From the NCBI RefSeq assembly GCF_042657185.1, contig NZ_JBHSNN010000047.1: a DNA stretch of 64,000 nt. One strand, written 5' to 3'. The translations under genes and the position numbers were made by a program. The notes beneath the pieces are model-generated. The model saw only the letters and a list, made by a program, of their open reading frames with translations. It had not been told where the DNA came from and ran no database searches. Origin of the DNA: Ureibacillus thermophilus (GTDB lineage Bacteria; Bacillota; Bacilli; Bacillales_A; Planococcaceae). How positions within the stretch are numbered: position 1 is the stretch's first letter; each line of letters starts with the position of its first letter. Positions 7,432 to 16,662 of the stretch are shown here, in pieces.

Positions 7432-9105
7432 ATGACAGTAACAAAACCGTTGACAGATTTGGAAATTGCCTACAATGCAGAAATGAAACCGATTAGTGAA
7501 ATTGCAAGAAATGCCCATATTCCTGAAGATGCCCTTGAACAATATGGGCGCTATAAAGGAAAAATTGATCCGGCGAAAATCCCAGGAGAGCCGAAAGGAA
7601 AAGTTGTGCTTGTCACTGCGACAAATCCAACGCCTGCCGGGGAAGGCAAAACGACTGTTACCATTGGACTTTCCGACGCATTAAAACAATTAAATCAAAA
7701 GGTGATGGTTGCTCTTCGTGAACCTTCTTTAGGACCTGTATTTGGCATTAAAGGAGGGGCAACAGGAGGCGGCTATGCACAAGTGCTGCCAATGGAAGAA
7801 ATTAACTTACATTTCAATGGAGATTTTCACGCTATTACAACAGCCAATAATTTAATTTCTGCCATCATCGACAATCATATCCATCAAGGAAACGAGCTGA
7901 ACATTGACCCAAGACGAATTATCTGGAAGCGCGTTTTAGATATGAATGACCGGGCCCTTCGAAAAGTGGTCGTTGGGTTGGGTGGACCGACACAAGGGAT
8001 CCCTAGGGAAGATGGCTTTGATATTACTGTAGCCTCTGAAATTATGGCTGTATTTTGTTTAGCCACAAGCCTTGAGGATTTAAAGGAACGTTTATCGAAT
8101 ATTTTGATTGGCTACACATACGACCGCAAGCCTGTTTTTGTGCGGGATTTAGGAATTGAAGGGGCATTAACCCTCATTTTAAAAGAGGCGTTCAAGCCAA
8201 ATATTGTACAAACGATAGAAGGAACGCCTGCACTAATTCACGGAGGGCCTTTTGCAAACATTGCTCACGGCTGCAATTCCATCATTGCTACACAAACAGC
8301 CCGAAAACTTGCCGATATTGTCGTAACGGAAGCCGGTTTTGGAGCGGATTTAGGCGCTGAAAAATTTATGGACATCAAGGCAAGAAAAGGCGGATTCCAT
8401 CCAGATGCAGTCGTCATTGTAACAACGATTCGCGCATTAAAAATGCATGGCGGAGTGGAGAAAAGCGAATTGACAAAGGAAAATGTATCTGCATTATTGA
8501 AAGGCATTTCCAATTTGGAACGCCATGTGCAAACAGTTAGAAATTTCGGCATTGAGCCAATCATCGCAGTGAATCGCTTTATCACTGATACAGAGGATGA
8601 AATTCAAGCGCTATTGAATTGGGCAAAAACTAAAAATGTTCGCATTGCAAGAACTAACGTATGGGAAGAAGGCGGAAAAGGCGGTATTGACCTTGCAAAA
8701 CACGTGCTTGAAGTATTAAATGAACCTAAACAATTTGCTCCTCTATACGATTTATCTGATTCCATCGAACAAAAAATTACAACGATTGTACAAAAAGTAT
8801 ACGGCGGTGCCGGCGTTGTTTTTGCGGATCAAGCAAAAAAACAATTAAAACAAATTGAAGAAAACGGATGGAGCAACTTGCCAATCTGTATGGCAAAAAC
8901 CCAATATTCATTATCCGATCATCCGAAATTATTGGGCTGTCCACAAGGGTTTACGATTACAGTTAGAGAAATCATACCAAAATTAGGTGCAGGCTTTTTA
9001 GTTTGCTTAACAGGCGAAATTATGACAATGCCTGGACTTCCAAAAGCACCAGCAGCGTTAAAAATGGATGTAGATGAAAAAGGAAATGCAGTCGGATTGT
9101 TTTAA
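7432..9105 (+). CDS. fhs: Formate-tetrahydrofolate ligase
   Basis: About 557 residues, the normal length for Fhs. It makes 10-formyl-tetrahydrofolate from formate, ATP and tetrahydrofolate, feeding purine and formyl-Met-tRNA synthesis. The ATP-binding loop is TPAGEGKTTVTIGLSDAL around residues 63-80, and REPSLGPVFGIKGGATGGGY follows it, as in all members. The ATG at 7432 is seven bases from GAGG; the ATG at 7426 would be too close. The 280 bases upstream (7152-7431) hold no recognisable riboswitch. With the glycine cleavage genes at 50-54 kb and the cyclo-ligase at 39.9 kb it forms part of a well-supplied one-carbon system. Confidence 0.97.
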   Translation: MTVTKPLTDLEIAYNAEMKPISEIARNAHIPEDALEQYGRYKGKIDPAKIPGEPKGKVVLVTATNPTPAGEGKTTVTIGLSDALKQLNQKVMVALREPSLGPVFGIKGGATGGGYAQVLPMEEINLHFNGDFHAITTANNLISAIIDNHIHQGNELNIDPRRIIWKRVLDMNDRALRKVVVGLGGPTQGIPREDGFDITVASEIMAVFCLATSLEDLKERLSNILIGYTYDRKPVFVRDLGIEGALTLILKEAFKPNIVQTIEGTPALIHGGPFANIAHGCNSIIATQTARKLADIVVTEAGFGADLGAEKFMDIKARKGGFHPDAVVIVTTIRALKMHGGVEKSELTKENVSALLKGISNLERHVQTVRNFGIEPIIAVNRFITDTEDEIQALLNWAKTKNVRIARTNVWEEGGKGGIDLAKHVLEVLNEPKQFAPLYDLSDSIEQKITTIVQKVYGGAGVVFADQAKKQLKQIEENGWSNLPICMAKTQYSLSDHPKLLGCPQGFTITVREIIPKLGAGFLVCLTGEIMTMPGLPKAPAALKMDVDEKGNAVGLF

Positions 9106-9111
9106 ACGTAA

Positions 9112-9160
9112 AGTGGACGTGAGGAACGGATGAGTTTCTCACGTCCACTACTTTATTTTA
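9112..9160 (+). terminator. Rho-independent terminator after fhs
   Basis: AGTGGACGTGAG and CTCACGTCCACT form a perfect 12-base-pair stem with a 14-base loop, followed by T-rich sequence. Confidence 0.85.
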
Positions 9161-9360
9161 TTTTTCCAAATAGGTTAATCTATTTGAGGATTAAAATGCC
9201 CAATTCATGTATAAGCGGTGCTTTTTCAGCCAGTATTTTGCCAATTAGTTACAAAATAATGAACAATTTGTGAACAGTCATAAATGGTATAGCCTAAATG
9301 AATGAAAAGTGACATACTATAGTAGATTATTTTGCTAACTTAAATAAAAAAGTATGATTA

Positions 9361-9445
9361 ATGTGTAACCGATTACACATTTAAAGAGTTAGAATATGTA
9401 ACCGATTACATATTTCTTGCGGTAAATGTGTAACCGGTACCACAA
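9361..9445 (+). promoter_or_regulatory. Three phased LacI-family operators (RbsR and/or CcpA cre sites)
   Basis: Three related palindromes have cores at 9364-9377, 9397-9410 (both TGTAACCGATTACA) and 9429-9442 (TGTAACCGGTACCA). Their centres lie 33 and 32 bases apart, about three helical turns. The first two match the published cre consensus TGWAANCGNTNWCA exactly, but the location just before rbsR also suits autoregulation by RbsR, which belongs to the same LacI family. A weak possible promoter (TTGCTA at 9332, TATGAT at 9353, 15-base spacer) lies just upstream. Which protein binds is not decidable from sequence. Confidence 0.75.
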
Positions 9446-9468
9446 ATTGCTGGGTTGTAGGTGATTGA

Positions 9469-10449
9469 ATGGCAACAATCCATGATGTTGCAAAAAGAGC
9501 CAATGTTTCAGTTGCTACTGTATCAAGATACCTCAATCAAAATGGCTATGTAAGCAAAAAATCGAAAGAAGCCATTGAGCGAGCAATTCAGGAATTAAAT
9601 TTTGTTCCGAATCATGTGGCGAGAACGTTGTCAACAAAAAAATCCAATTTAATTGGATTAATTATTCCGGATATTGAAAACCCATTCTTCCCGGAACTTG
9701 CCCGTGCTGTTGAGGATACCGCTTATCGATATGGCTATACGGTTATATTATGCAATTCCGACGAGGATCCAAATAAAGAAAAGCATTACTTAAAAGTGTT
9801 AACTCAAGAGTATGTGGCAGGCATCATTATTACATCCACCGATGAAAAAATAAGCGGGGAAATAAATATACCGATTGTTGCTTTAGACCGTGTGCCAAAG
9901 ACGGATATTCCAACGGTCACGACAAACAATAAACTTGGGGCTGAAATGGCGGGGCGCTTTATGCTGGGATGCGGTGCAAAAGAACTTTTAATTTTAAAAG
10001 GACCAAAGCAGCTGGTTTCTTCAGAAGAGCGTCTTGAAGGTTTTTTAAAAGCGCTTCAGGGAAAAAATATAAAAATACACATTGTTGAAAGTCCTTATGA
10101 ATTGCATGATGCAGAAAACATTACCTTTGAATTTTTAGAAAAGCATCCTTCCATTGATGGAATTTTTGGAAGCAGTGACGTTTCCGCCATTGGGGCATTG
10201 AAAGCCTGCGAAAAATTGGGAAGAAAAGTGCCGGAAGAAATTCAGATTATTGGTTTTGACGGAATTCAGTTAGGGAATTATACGACACCAAGTTTAACGA
10301 CTGTTGCACAAAAGATTTACCAATTAGGCGAAATGGCGGCAGAACTTTTAATTCAACAAATCGAAGGGAAAACAATTGAGCAAAAACATATTGCGATTCA
10401 TCCCGAATTGATTGTGCGCAACTCGACTCGAAAGGAGTTTATACAATGA
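9469..10449 (+). CDS. rbsR: Ribose operon repressor, LacI family
   Basis: A 326-residue LacI/GalR regulator. Residues 1-22 (ATIHDVAKRANVSVATVSRYL) form the DNA-binding helix-turn-helix, followed by the hinge helix and a periplasmic-binding-protein-like sugar domain (residues 60-326, for example LIGLIIPDIENPFFPELARA). It is the first gene of rbsRKDACB and should repress the operon until ribose or a derivative binds. The ATG follows AGGTGA by four bases. The stop overlaps the rbsK start by four bases. Three operator-like palindromes lie directly upstream. Confidence 0.93.
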   Translation: MATIHDVAKRANVSVATVSRYLNQNGYVSKKSKEAIERAIQELNFVPNHVARTLSTKKSNLIGLIIPDIENPFFPELARAVEDTAYRYGYTVILCNSDEDPNKEKHYLKVLTQEYVAGIIITSTDEKISGEINIPIVALDRVPKTDIPTVTTNNKLGAEMAGRFMLGCGAKELLILKGPKQLVSSEERLEGFLKALQGKNIKIHIVESPYELHDAENITFEFLEKHPSIDGIFGSSDVSAIGALKACEKLGRKVPEEIQIIGFDGIQLGNYTTPSLTTVAQKIYQLGEMAAELLIQQIEGKTIEQKHIAIHPELIVRNSTRKEFIQ

Positions 10450-11327
10450 TTACCGTGATTGGAAGCATCAATATGGATTTGGCTGTGGAAACGGAAATTT
10501 TTCCAAAACAAGGAGAAACGGTTCAAGGCTCCCTTTTTAAAACGATTCCGGGGGGAAAAGGAGCAAACCAAGCCGTTGCCGCAGCAAGACTCGGAAGCAA
10601 GGTCCGCATGATTGGTGCAGTTGGAAATGATAGTTTCGGGAAAGAATTATATCAAAATTTGCAAAATGAAAATGTCGATGTATCTGGCATTGTCATGGCT
10701 GAAAATTCAACGGGAATTGCCAACATTTTGCTACATAACCGCGACAATCGCATCATCGTCATTCCAGGCGCCAACTATGATTTGGACAAAGAAATGATTG
10801 ATCAAAACATTCATCACATATTGGAAAGTAAACTGGTGATGATGCAGCTGGAAATTCCGGTAGATACCGTTGAATATGTGTTAGCTATTTGCAAAAAACA
10901 TGAAATCCCCGTTTTATTAAATCCGGCGCCTGCGAAAAACTTTAAGAAAGAATGGATGAATCAAATTACATTCTTAACTCCCAATGAAACAGAATGTGAA
11001 GTAATTTTTGGTGACGATTGGGAAAAGGTGCTGGAAGAATATCCTAACAAAATCATTGTTACATTAGGCAGTGAAGGTGCAGCTTTTCATGATGGAACGA
11101 GCATTGTAAGAATTCCTGGATTTAAAACAACTGCCGTTGATACAACAGGGGCAGGAGATACGTTTAATGGCGCCTTTGCCCATGCAATTTGCAGCGGAAT
11201 AACAATGAATGAATCCATTCATTTTGCCAATATTGCTGCATCCCTTTCTGTGGAAAAATTTGGGGCTCAAGGTGGCATGCCGACCCTTGATGAAGTATAC
11301 GCTCGCTTAGGAGGACAACAACGTTGA
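10446..11327 (+). CDS. rbsK: Ribokinase
   Basis: A 293-residue PfkB-family kinase that converts ribose to ribose 5-phosphate in the cytoplasm. The N-terminal substrate site shows GSINMDLAVE and GGKGANQAVAAARLG; the ATP/anion-hole motif near the C-terminus is DTTGAGDTFNGAFAHA, with the catalytic aspartate. The ATG overlaps the rbsR stop and the end overlaps the rbsD start by four bases, so translation is coupled through rbsR-K-D. Confidence 0.96.
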   Translation: MITVIGSINMDLAVETEIFPKQGETVQGSLFKTIPGGKGANQAVAAARLGSKVRMIGAVGNDSFGKELYQNLQNENVDVSGIVMAENSTGIANILLHNRDNRIIVIPGANYDLDKEMIDQNIHHILESKLVMMQLEIPVDTVEYVLAICKKHEIPVLLNPAPAKNFKKEWMNQITFLTPNETECEVIFGDDWEKVLEEYPNKIIVTLGSEGAAFHDGTSIVRIPGFKTTAVDTTGAGDTFNGAFAHAICSGITMNESIHFANIAASLSVEKFGAQGGMPTLDEVYARLGGQQR

Positions 11328-11713
11328 AAAAGCATGGAATTTTAAATCGAGAATTAGCTGGTCGTTTTGCGAAATTAGGGCATACAGACAAAATCGTGGT
11401 TGCTGATTGCGGTTTGCCGATTCCCGATGGCGTCCCTTGCATCGATTTGTCTTATAAATTGGGTGAACCAAGTTTCCGAACAATTTTGAACGTCGTGTTG
11501 GATGACTTGGTGGTAGAAAGGGCCGTTCTGGCGGATGAAATCAAAACAAATAATGCAGAACTTTGGAGTAACCTAACCGAAACACTCCCCAATATTTCAT
11601 ATGTATCCCATGAAGAGTTCAAACGGATGACGGAACAAGCGAAATTCATTATCCGCACGGGTGAAACAACGCCTTATGCCAATGTCATTTTGCAATGCGG
11701 AGTAATTTTTTAA
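11324..11713 (+). CDS. rbsD: D-ribose pyranase
   Basis: A 129-residue protein of the RbsD/FucU family, which interconverts pyranose and furanose forms of ribose so that ribokinase can use it. Family sequence is visible as GILNRELAGRFAKLGHTDKI with the catalytic histidine, then VADCGLPIP and TGETTPYANVIL at the C-terminus. It starts at a TTG behind AGGAGGACAA, overlapping the rbsK stop. Confidence 0.94.
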   Translation: MKKHGILNRELAGRFAKLGHTDKIVVADCGLPIPDGVPCIDLSYKLGEPSFRTILNVVLDDLVVERAVLADEIKTNNAELWSNLTETLPNISYVSHEEFKRMTEQAKFIIRTGETTPYANVILQCGVIF

Positions 11714-11741
11714 TGATTTCTTTAAAAAAGTAGGTGATGAA

Positions 11742-13229
11742 ATGATTGAAATGACAGGCATTTCAAAAGCGTTTAACGGCAATACCGTTTTAAATAATGT
11801 GCAGTTTAATTTAAGAAAAGGTGAAATTCATGCGTTGATGGGGGAAAACGGGGCCGGCAAGTCGACTTTGATGAAAATTTTAGGCGGCATTCATCCAAAA
11901 GATGCGGGCAAAATTAATGTCGATGGGCAGCCTGTTCACTTTAAATCAACGAAAGATGCAGAAAAATGCGGAATTGTCATCATCCACCAAGAATTAAATA
12001 TTTTGCCTGATTTATCTGTTGCAGAAAACTTATTTTTAGGAAAAGAAAAAACATATGGATTCGGGATTTTAAAAACAAAGGAAATGGAAGCAGAAGCCCA
12101 ACAATTGCTTTCAAAATTAGGTTTGAATGTCAATCCGAAGACAAGGGCCGGAGATCTTTCTGTTGGAAAGCAGCAAATTATTGAAATTGCAAAAGCCATC
12201 GCAAGCAACGCCAAATATATCATTATGGACGAACCAACTGCTGCCTTGACGGACAGGGAAATCCATACACTCTTTAAAACCATTCGGGAATTAAAAGAAA
12301 AGGGAATTTCCTTTGTTTATATTTCCCACCGGATGGAAGAAATTTTTGCCATCTGTGACCGGATTACAATTTTACGGGACGGCCAATATGTGGGAGAACG
12401 AAATATTCCGGAGACGACTTTTGATGAAATTGTTGCCATGATGGTGGGAAGGGAACTTGGAGAGCGGTTCCCTGAACGAAAAGCCGAAATTGGAGAAGTG
12501 AAATTAGAAGTTCGGAATTTAACTGTTAAAGGATTGTTCGAAAATATTTCATTCAATGTCCGAAAAGGCGAAGTGGTCGGTATGGCTGGACTTATGGGCG
12601 CTGGAAGAACAGAAGTGGCGGAAACAATTTTTGGCTATCGAAAAGCCCATAGCGGCGACATTTTGATTGATGGGAAAAAGGTTTCCATTAAATCGCCGAT
12701 TGATGCATTAAAACAAAAAATCGGCTATGTGACGGAGGACCGTAAAACAAAAGGTTTAGTTCTTGATTTTTCCATTCAAGAAAATGTTTCCCTCGCCAAC
12801 TTGAAAAAAGTTTCCACTTCAGGCGTGGTGAGCAAAGAAAAAGAATCATCCCTTGTCAACCAATATATTAAACAGTTAAAAATCCGCACATCCAGTCCAA
12901 AGCAAAGCGCCAAATCCTTAAGCGGCGGAAATCAGCAAAAGGTTGTCCTTGCCAAGTGGCTAGGCACGGAACCAGAAGTGCTGATTTTGGACGAGCCGAC
13001 TCGCGGCGTAGATATTGGAGCGAAAAAAGAGATTTACCAGATTATTAATGATCTAGCACAGGCCGGTGTAGCAATATTAATGATTTCATCCGAATTGCCG
13101 GAAATCATCGGAATGGCCGACCGGGTCCTTGTGATGCATGAAGGAAAATTGACAGGCGAAGTTTCGAAAGAAGAAATGACGCAAGAAAGAATTATGCATT
13201 TTGCAACAGGAGGTGAGCAAGTTGACTAA
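11742..13229 (+). CDS. rbsA: Ribose ABC transporter ATP-binding protein (two ABC domains)
   Basis: A 495-residue fused ATPase. The first ABC domain has Walker A GENGAGKST near residue 33, signature LSVGKQQ and Walker B YIIMDEPTAAL. The second domain has the altered Walker A GLMGAGRTE usual for RbsA, with signature LSGGNQQKVVLAKW and Walker B VLILDEPTRGVDIG. It powers import through RbsC. The ATG follows AGGTGATGAA. The end overlaps the likely rbsC start by eight bases. Confidence 0.96.
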   Translation: MIEMTGISKAFNGNTVLNNVQFNLRKGEIHALMGENGAGKSTLMKILGGIHPKDAGKINVDGQPVHFKSTKDAEKCGIVIIHQELNILPDLSVAENLFLGKEKTYGFGILKTKEMEAEAQQLLSKLGLNVNPKTRAGDLSVGKQQIIEIAKAIASNAKYIIMDEPTAALTDREIHTLFKTIRELKEKGISFVYISHRMEEIFAICDRITILRDGQYVGERNIPETTFDEIVAMMVGRELGERFPERKAEIGEVKLEVRNLTVKGLFENISFNVRKGEVVGMAGLMGAGRTEVAETIFGYRKAHSGDILIDGKKVSIKSPIDALKQKIGYVTEDRKTKGLVLDFSIQENVSLANLKKVSTSGVVSKEKESSLVNQYIKQLKIRTSSPKQSAKSLSGGNQQKVVLAKWLGTEPEVLILDEPTRGVDIGAKKEIYQIINDLAQAGVAILMISSELPEIIGMADRVLVMHEGKLTGEVSKEEMTQERIMHFATGGEQVD

Positions 13230-14157
13230 GTCGTCGAAAGAAATAATATCGAAACTTGGACCTTTGATTGGTTTAATTCTTTTAATTATCGTTGTAAGCA
13301 TCATGAATCCTAGCTTTTTAACTATTTCCAACATTTTTAACGTGTTAAGACAAGTTTCTATTAGTGCCATTATTGCCTTTGGGATGACCTTTGTCATTCT
13401 CACAGGAGGTATTGATCTATCCGTTGGTTCAACTCTTGCATTAACAGGTGCTGTTGCCGCCAGTTTATTAGCAGGTGGAATAGACCCAATCATTTCCATG
13501 GGAGTTGCTTTAATTCTCGGTTTGATTTTGGGAGCCATCAATGGTCTCATCATTACAAAAGGAAAAGTGGCCCCATTTATTGCGACTTTGGCAACAATGA
13601 CTATTTATCGAGGATTAACTCTTGTATATTCAAACGGTAAACCAATATCTGGATTGGGAGATCATGCATCATTTCAATTATTTGGGAAAGGCTATCTATT
13701 AGGAATCCCAATCCCAGTGATTACAACAATCTTTGCCTTCGCTGTTTTAGCGTTTATTTTGCACAAAACAACATTTGGCCGCCGCGTTTATGCAGTAGGC
13801 GGAAATGAGGAAGCTGCCAAATTATCCGGCATTAATGCAGACCGTGTAAAAATAGCCGTATATGCCATCTCTGGCTTCATGGCATCGCTATCTGCATTAA
13901 TTTTAACTTCCCGTTTAAACTCTGCGCAGCCAACAGCAGGGGAATCTTATGAGTTGGATGCCATTGCGGCAGTTGTATTAGGTGGGACAAGTTTAAATGG
14001 CGGGAAAGGTTGGATTTTTGGTACATTAATCGGTGCATTGATTATCGGTGTATTGAATAACGGTATGAACTTAATTGGTGTTTCTTCCTTCTGGCAACAA
14101 GTCGTGAAAGGAATTGTCATATTGCTAGCAGTACTATTAGACCGCAAAAAAGACTAA
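13222..14157 (+). CDS. rbsC: Ribose ABC transporter permease
   Basis: About 311 residues, strongly hydrophobic, with eight or more membrane segments, starting with LGPLIGLILLIIVVSIMNPSF. The conserved permease motif ILTGGIDLSVGS is near residue 65 and AIAAVVLGGTSLNGGKG, near residue 255, is the coupling loop to the ATPase. The TTG at 13222 is chosen because AGGAGGTGAG lies five bases upstream; the further upstream TTG at 13201 overlaps rbsA more deeply and has no ribosome site. Confidence 0.93.
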   Translation: MTKSSKEIISKLGPLIGLILLIIVVSIMNPSFLTISNIFNVLRQVSISAIIAFGMTFVILTGGIDLSVGSTLALTGAVAASLLAGGIDPIISMGVALILGLILGAINGLIITKGKVAPFIATLATMTIYRGLTLVYSNGKPISGLGDHASFQLFGKGYLLGIPIPVITTIFAFAVLAFILHKTTFGRRVYAVGGNEEAAKLSGINADRVKIAVYAISGFMASLSALILTSRLNSAQPTAGESYELDAIAAVVLGGTSLNGGKGWIFGTLIGALIIGVLNNGMNLIGVSSFWQQVVKGIVILLAVLLDRKKD

Positions 14158-14169
14158 AAAGGAGTGTTT

Positions 14170-15099
14170 ATGATGAAAAAAATGAAGCTTTTATTTTTCG
14201 TTGTGATTGCAATGCTAGTATTATCTGCATGTTCAATGGATTCTTCTTTGGAGAAAAAAGATGACGCAGCAAAAGAAACAAAAGAAGGTTCTTACAAAAT
14301 CGGTTTTTCCATCTCTACATTAAACAACCCATTCTTCGTAACTCTTAGCGATGGTGCAAAAGCAGTCAGCAAAGAAAACGGCGTAGATTTAGTGATTGTC
14401 GATGCGCAAGATGATGCATCTAAACAAGCTTCAGACGTGGAAGACTTAATTCAACAAGGCATTGATTTATTATTAATCAACCCAGTAGACTCTTCAGCAG
14501 TTGGTTCTGCCGTAGAATCTGCCAATGCTGCAGGAATTCCGGTCATTACGGTGGACCGTTCAGCAGACAGCGGTGAAGTGGTTGCCCACATCGCCTCTGA
14601 CAATGTGGAAGGCGGCAAACTTGCAGGGGAATATTTATTGGAATTAGTAGGTGAAGGTGCAAAAGTAGCAATGCTTGAAGGGGTTCCAGGTTCATCTGCT
14701 GCCCGTGACCGCGGAGAAGGTTTCCTAGAAGCTGTTGAAGGAAAAGTTGATCTTGTTTCAAGCCAGCCAGCTAACTTTAACCGCAGCGAAGGATTATCTG
14801 TAATGGAAAATATGCTACAAGCACATCCTGATATCGAAGCGGTATTTGCACAAAACGACGAAATGGCATTAGGTGCCCTTGAAGCAATTTCAGCAGCTGG
14901 CAAAGACATTGTGGTGATTGGCTTCGATGCAACGGACGATGCATTAAAGAAAATTGATGAAGGAAAAATGGCAGCAAGTGTTGCCCAAAAACCAGAGGAA
15001 ATTGGTAGAACAGCTATTGAAACTGCTGTGAAATATTTAAATGGTGAAGAAGTAGAAGAATTTGTACCAGTAGAATTAGAATTAGTGAAAAAACAATAA
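14170..15099 (+). CDS. rbsB: Ribose-binding lipoprotein
   Basis: About 309 residues. The N-terminal signal ends in the lipobox LSACS, so the mature protein is anchored by a lipidated cysteine on the outer face of the membrane. The binding domain begins YKIGFSISTLNNPFFVTLSDG, typical of sugar-binding Peripla_BP family members, and ITVDRSADSGEVVAHIASDN forms part of the ribose pocket. The ATG at 14170 follows AAAGGAG. It is the last gene of the operon and is closed by a terminator at 15105. Confidence 0.95.
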   Translation: MMKKMKLLFFVVIAMLVLSACSMDSSLEKKDDAAKETKEGSYKIGFSISTLNNPFFVTLSDGAKAVSKENGVDLVIVDAQDDASKQASDVEDLIQQGIDLLLINPVDSSAVGSAVESANAAGIPVITVDRSADSGEVVAHIASDNVEGGKLAGEYLLELVGEGAKVAMLEGVPGSSAARDRGEGFLEAVEGKVDLVSSQPANFNRSEGLSVMENMLQAHPDIEAVFAQNDEMALGALEAISAAGKDIVVIGFDATDDALKKIDEGKMAASVAQKPEEIGRTAIETAVKYLNGEEVEEFVPVELELVKKQ

Positions 15100-15104
15100 A
15101 AATG

Positions 15105-15145
15105 AAAGGTAGAACAGAGTATTTTGCTCGCGTTCTACCTTTTTT
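15105..15145 (+). terminator. Terminator of the rbs operon
   Basis: AAAGGTAGAAC and GTTCTACCTTT arms with a 16-base loop, then a T-run. It also lies directly behind the convergent DoxX gene. Confidence 0.85.
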
Positions 15146-15146
15146 C

Positions 15147-15551
15147 TTATTTATTTTTCTTCTGTTTTCCTTCCGAGATAAAGTTGTCCAATGCTAGAAA
15201 ACGATTGCTGGCAAAAAACAAATAGGCGGCCATCGCCATTAAAGCGACATCCAGTTCATACCCATGAAGGAATCCGGCGCTGTATTTTACCGTTGCAATC
15301 GCTCCAGCCATTAAAAGCATAAATAAAAAGGCAAATAAACGAATAGAAAATCCAATGATGAGAAAGATTCCACCGATGATTTCAAGACCTGTCACTCCGT
15401 AGGCGAGCAATTCCGGATACGGCAAATCATAGTTGGCAAATCGTTCTATGACTGTTGCGATGCCTTCTTGCAGTTTGGCTAATCCGTGGATAATAAAAGT
15501 TGCCCCTAAAGCAATTCGAAGGATGAAACCTCCAATTTCACTTTGCTTCAA
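15147..15551 (-). CDS. DoxX-family membrane protein
   Basis: A 134-residue protein with four hydrophobic segments and the DoxX signature region LRIALGATFIIHGLAKLQEG followed by GLEIIGGIFLIIGFSIR. Members sit in the membrane; some take part in oxidative stress or terminal oxidation, but no reaction can be assigned here. It starts at TTG behind AAGGGAG. It is monocistronic and convergent with rbs. The 249 bases between it and pxpA hold only a terminator at 15741. Confidence 0.82.
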   Translation of the reverse strand: MKQSEIGGFILRIALGATFIIHGLAKLQEGIATVIERFANYDLPYPELLAYGVTGLEIIGGIFLIIGFSIRLFAFLFMLLMAGAIATVKYSAGFLHGYELDVALMAMAAYLFFASNRFLALDNFISEGKQKKNK

Positions 15552-15740
15552 TCCAATCTCCCTTCTACTTTTTTTACTATCATATTACCGCTCGTCCACT
15601 TCTAACACTGTTCTTTTAGAATTTTTTATGTTAAAAATGGCATGACAAAATATAGAAAATGGCTATTGGGAATCTTGCAATTACATAACTGTTATTAAAA
15701 ATGCGGTAGAAAAAGTGTTAACAAAAGTTGGAAGATAAAG

Positions 15741-15781
15741 AGAAAGGCTGCCCTTGAAGAATGGTTTGGCAGCCTTTCTTT
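15741..15781 (-). terminator. Bidirectional terminator downstream of pxpA
   Basis: AGAAAGGCTGCC and GGCAGCCTTTCT form a 12-base-pair stem; A-rich and T-rich flanks allow use on both strands. Confidence 0.8.
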
Positions 15782-15800
15782 ATGTATTATGGAAGATATT

Positions 15801-16559
15801 TTATATGAAGGCTTTTACTTCAATATCATGATTTTGCAACTGTTGTTTTATAAATTTTGCAAATTCCACTGCATGCTCTCCATCGCCATGAATGCATACC
15901 GTATCGGCCCGCAACAGTACATCCACCCCTTGGCATGATTTGACTTTTCCTTCTTTCACCATTCGAATTACTTGTTGGACTGCTTCAGATTGGTCTGTAA
16001 TCATTGCATTCGGCTGCTTTCGAGAAGTTAATGTGCCGTCTTGTTGATATGTCCGATCGGCAAAAACTTCATGGGCCGTGCGAAGTCCTAATTTCTCACC
16101 GGCTTTTGTCAGCTCGCTTGATGCAAGACCAAAAAGAATCAAATCAGGGGAAATGTCAAAGATGGCTTTTGCAATGGCTTCTGCAATTTCCGGGTCTTTT
16201 GCTGCCATATTATAAAGAGCTCCATGGGGTTTCACATGCTGCATCTTTTCTCCTTCTATCGTTAAAAAGGCTTGCAAAGCGCCTACCTGATAGACAACCA
16301 TGTCATATGCTTCTTGATAAGTAATCGCCATCTCCCTTCGCCCAAATCCAACTAAGTCCGGAAGCCCAGGGTGTGCGCCGATTTTGACTCCATTTTCAAT
16401 GGCGATTTTGACCGTTTCTCTCATTACAGATGGATCCCCTGCGTGAAAGCCACAGGCAATATTGCAAGATGTGACATATTGCAAAATCTCTTTTTGGTTG
16501 GCAAGGGTATATCTTCCAAAATCCTCCCCGATGTCACAGTTTAAATCGATTGTTTTCAC
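15801..16559 (-). CDS. pxpA: 5-oxoprolinase subunit A (LamB/YcsF family)
   Basis: About 252 residues beginning VKTIDLNCDIGEDFGRY, the family's diagnostic start, with ACGFHAGDP, GAHPGLPDLVGFGRR and KPHGALYNMAAKD following. PxpABC opens the 5-oxoproline ring with ATP to give glutamate, removing a spontaneous glutamine damage product. The GTG at 16559 is preferred: the ribosome site GGAGGGG lies five bases before it, whereas the ATG at 16580 lies upstream of that site. It is transcribed away from pxpBC, with which it shares a 103-base divergent promoter region. Confidence 0.93.
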   Translation of the reverse strand: MKTIDLNCDIGEDFGRYTLANQKEILQYVTSCNIACGFHAGDPSVMRETVKIAIENGVKIGAHPGLPDLVGFGRREMAITYQEAYDMVVYQVGALQAFLTIEGEKMQHVKPHGALYNMAAKDPEIAEAIAKAIFDISPDLILFGLASSELTKAGEKLGLRTAHEVFADRTYQQDGTLTSRKQPNAMITDQSEAVQQVIRMVKEGKVKSCQGVDVLLRADTVCIHGDGEHAVEFAKFIKQQLQNHDIEVKAFI

Positions 16560-16662
16560 CACAGCCCCTCCATCGTCCATTTGATATATGGAAAATATAT
16601 CATAAAATATGATGGTTTTGATATAATTTTTCTATTAAATTAGTTGGAGGAAAGTTCGAAAT

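Noticed and set aside
13086..13553. 155-residue antisense ORF across rbsA/rbsC
   Set aside because: Shadow frame of two clear genes, low-complexity composition, no start context.
14451..14909. 152-residue antisense ORF inside rbsB
   Set aside because: Serine/proline-rich shadow of rbsB codon bias; no ribosome site and no family resemblance.
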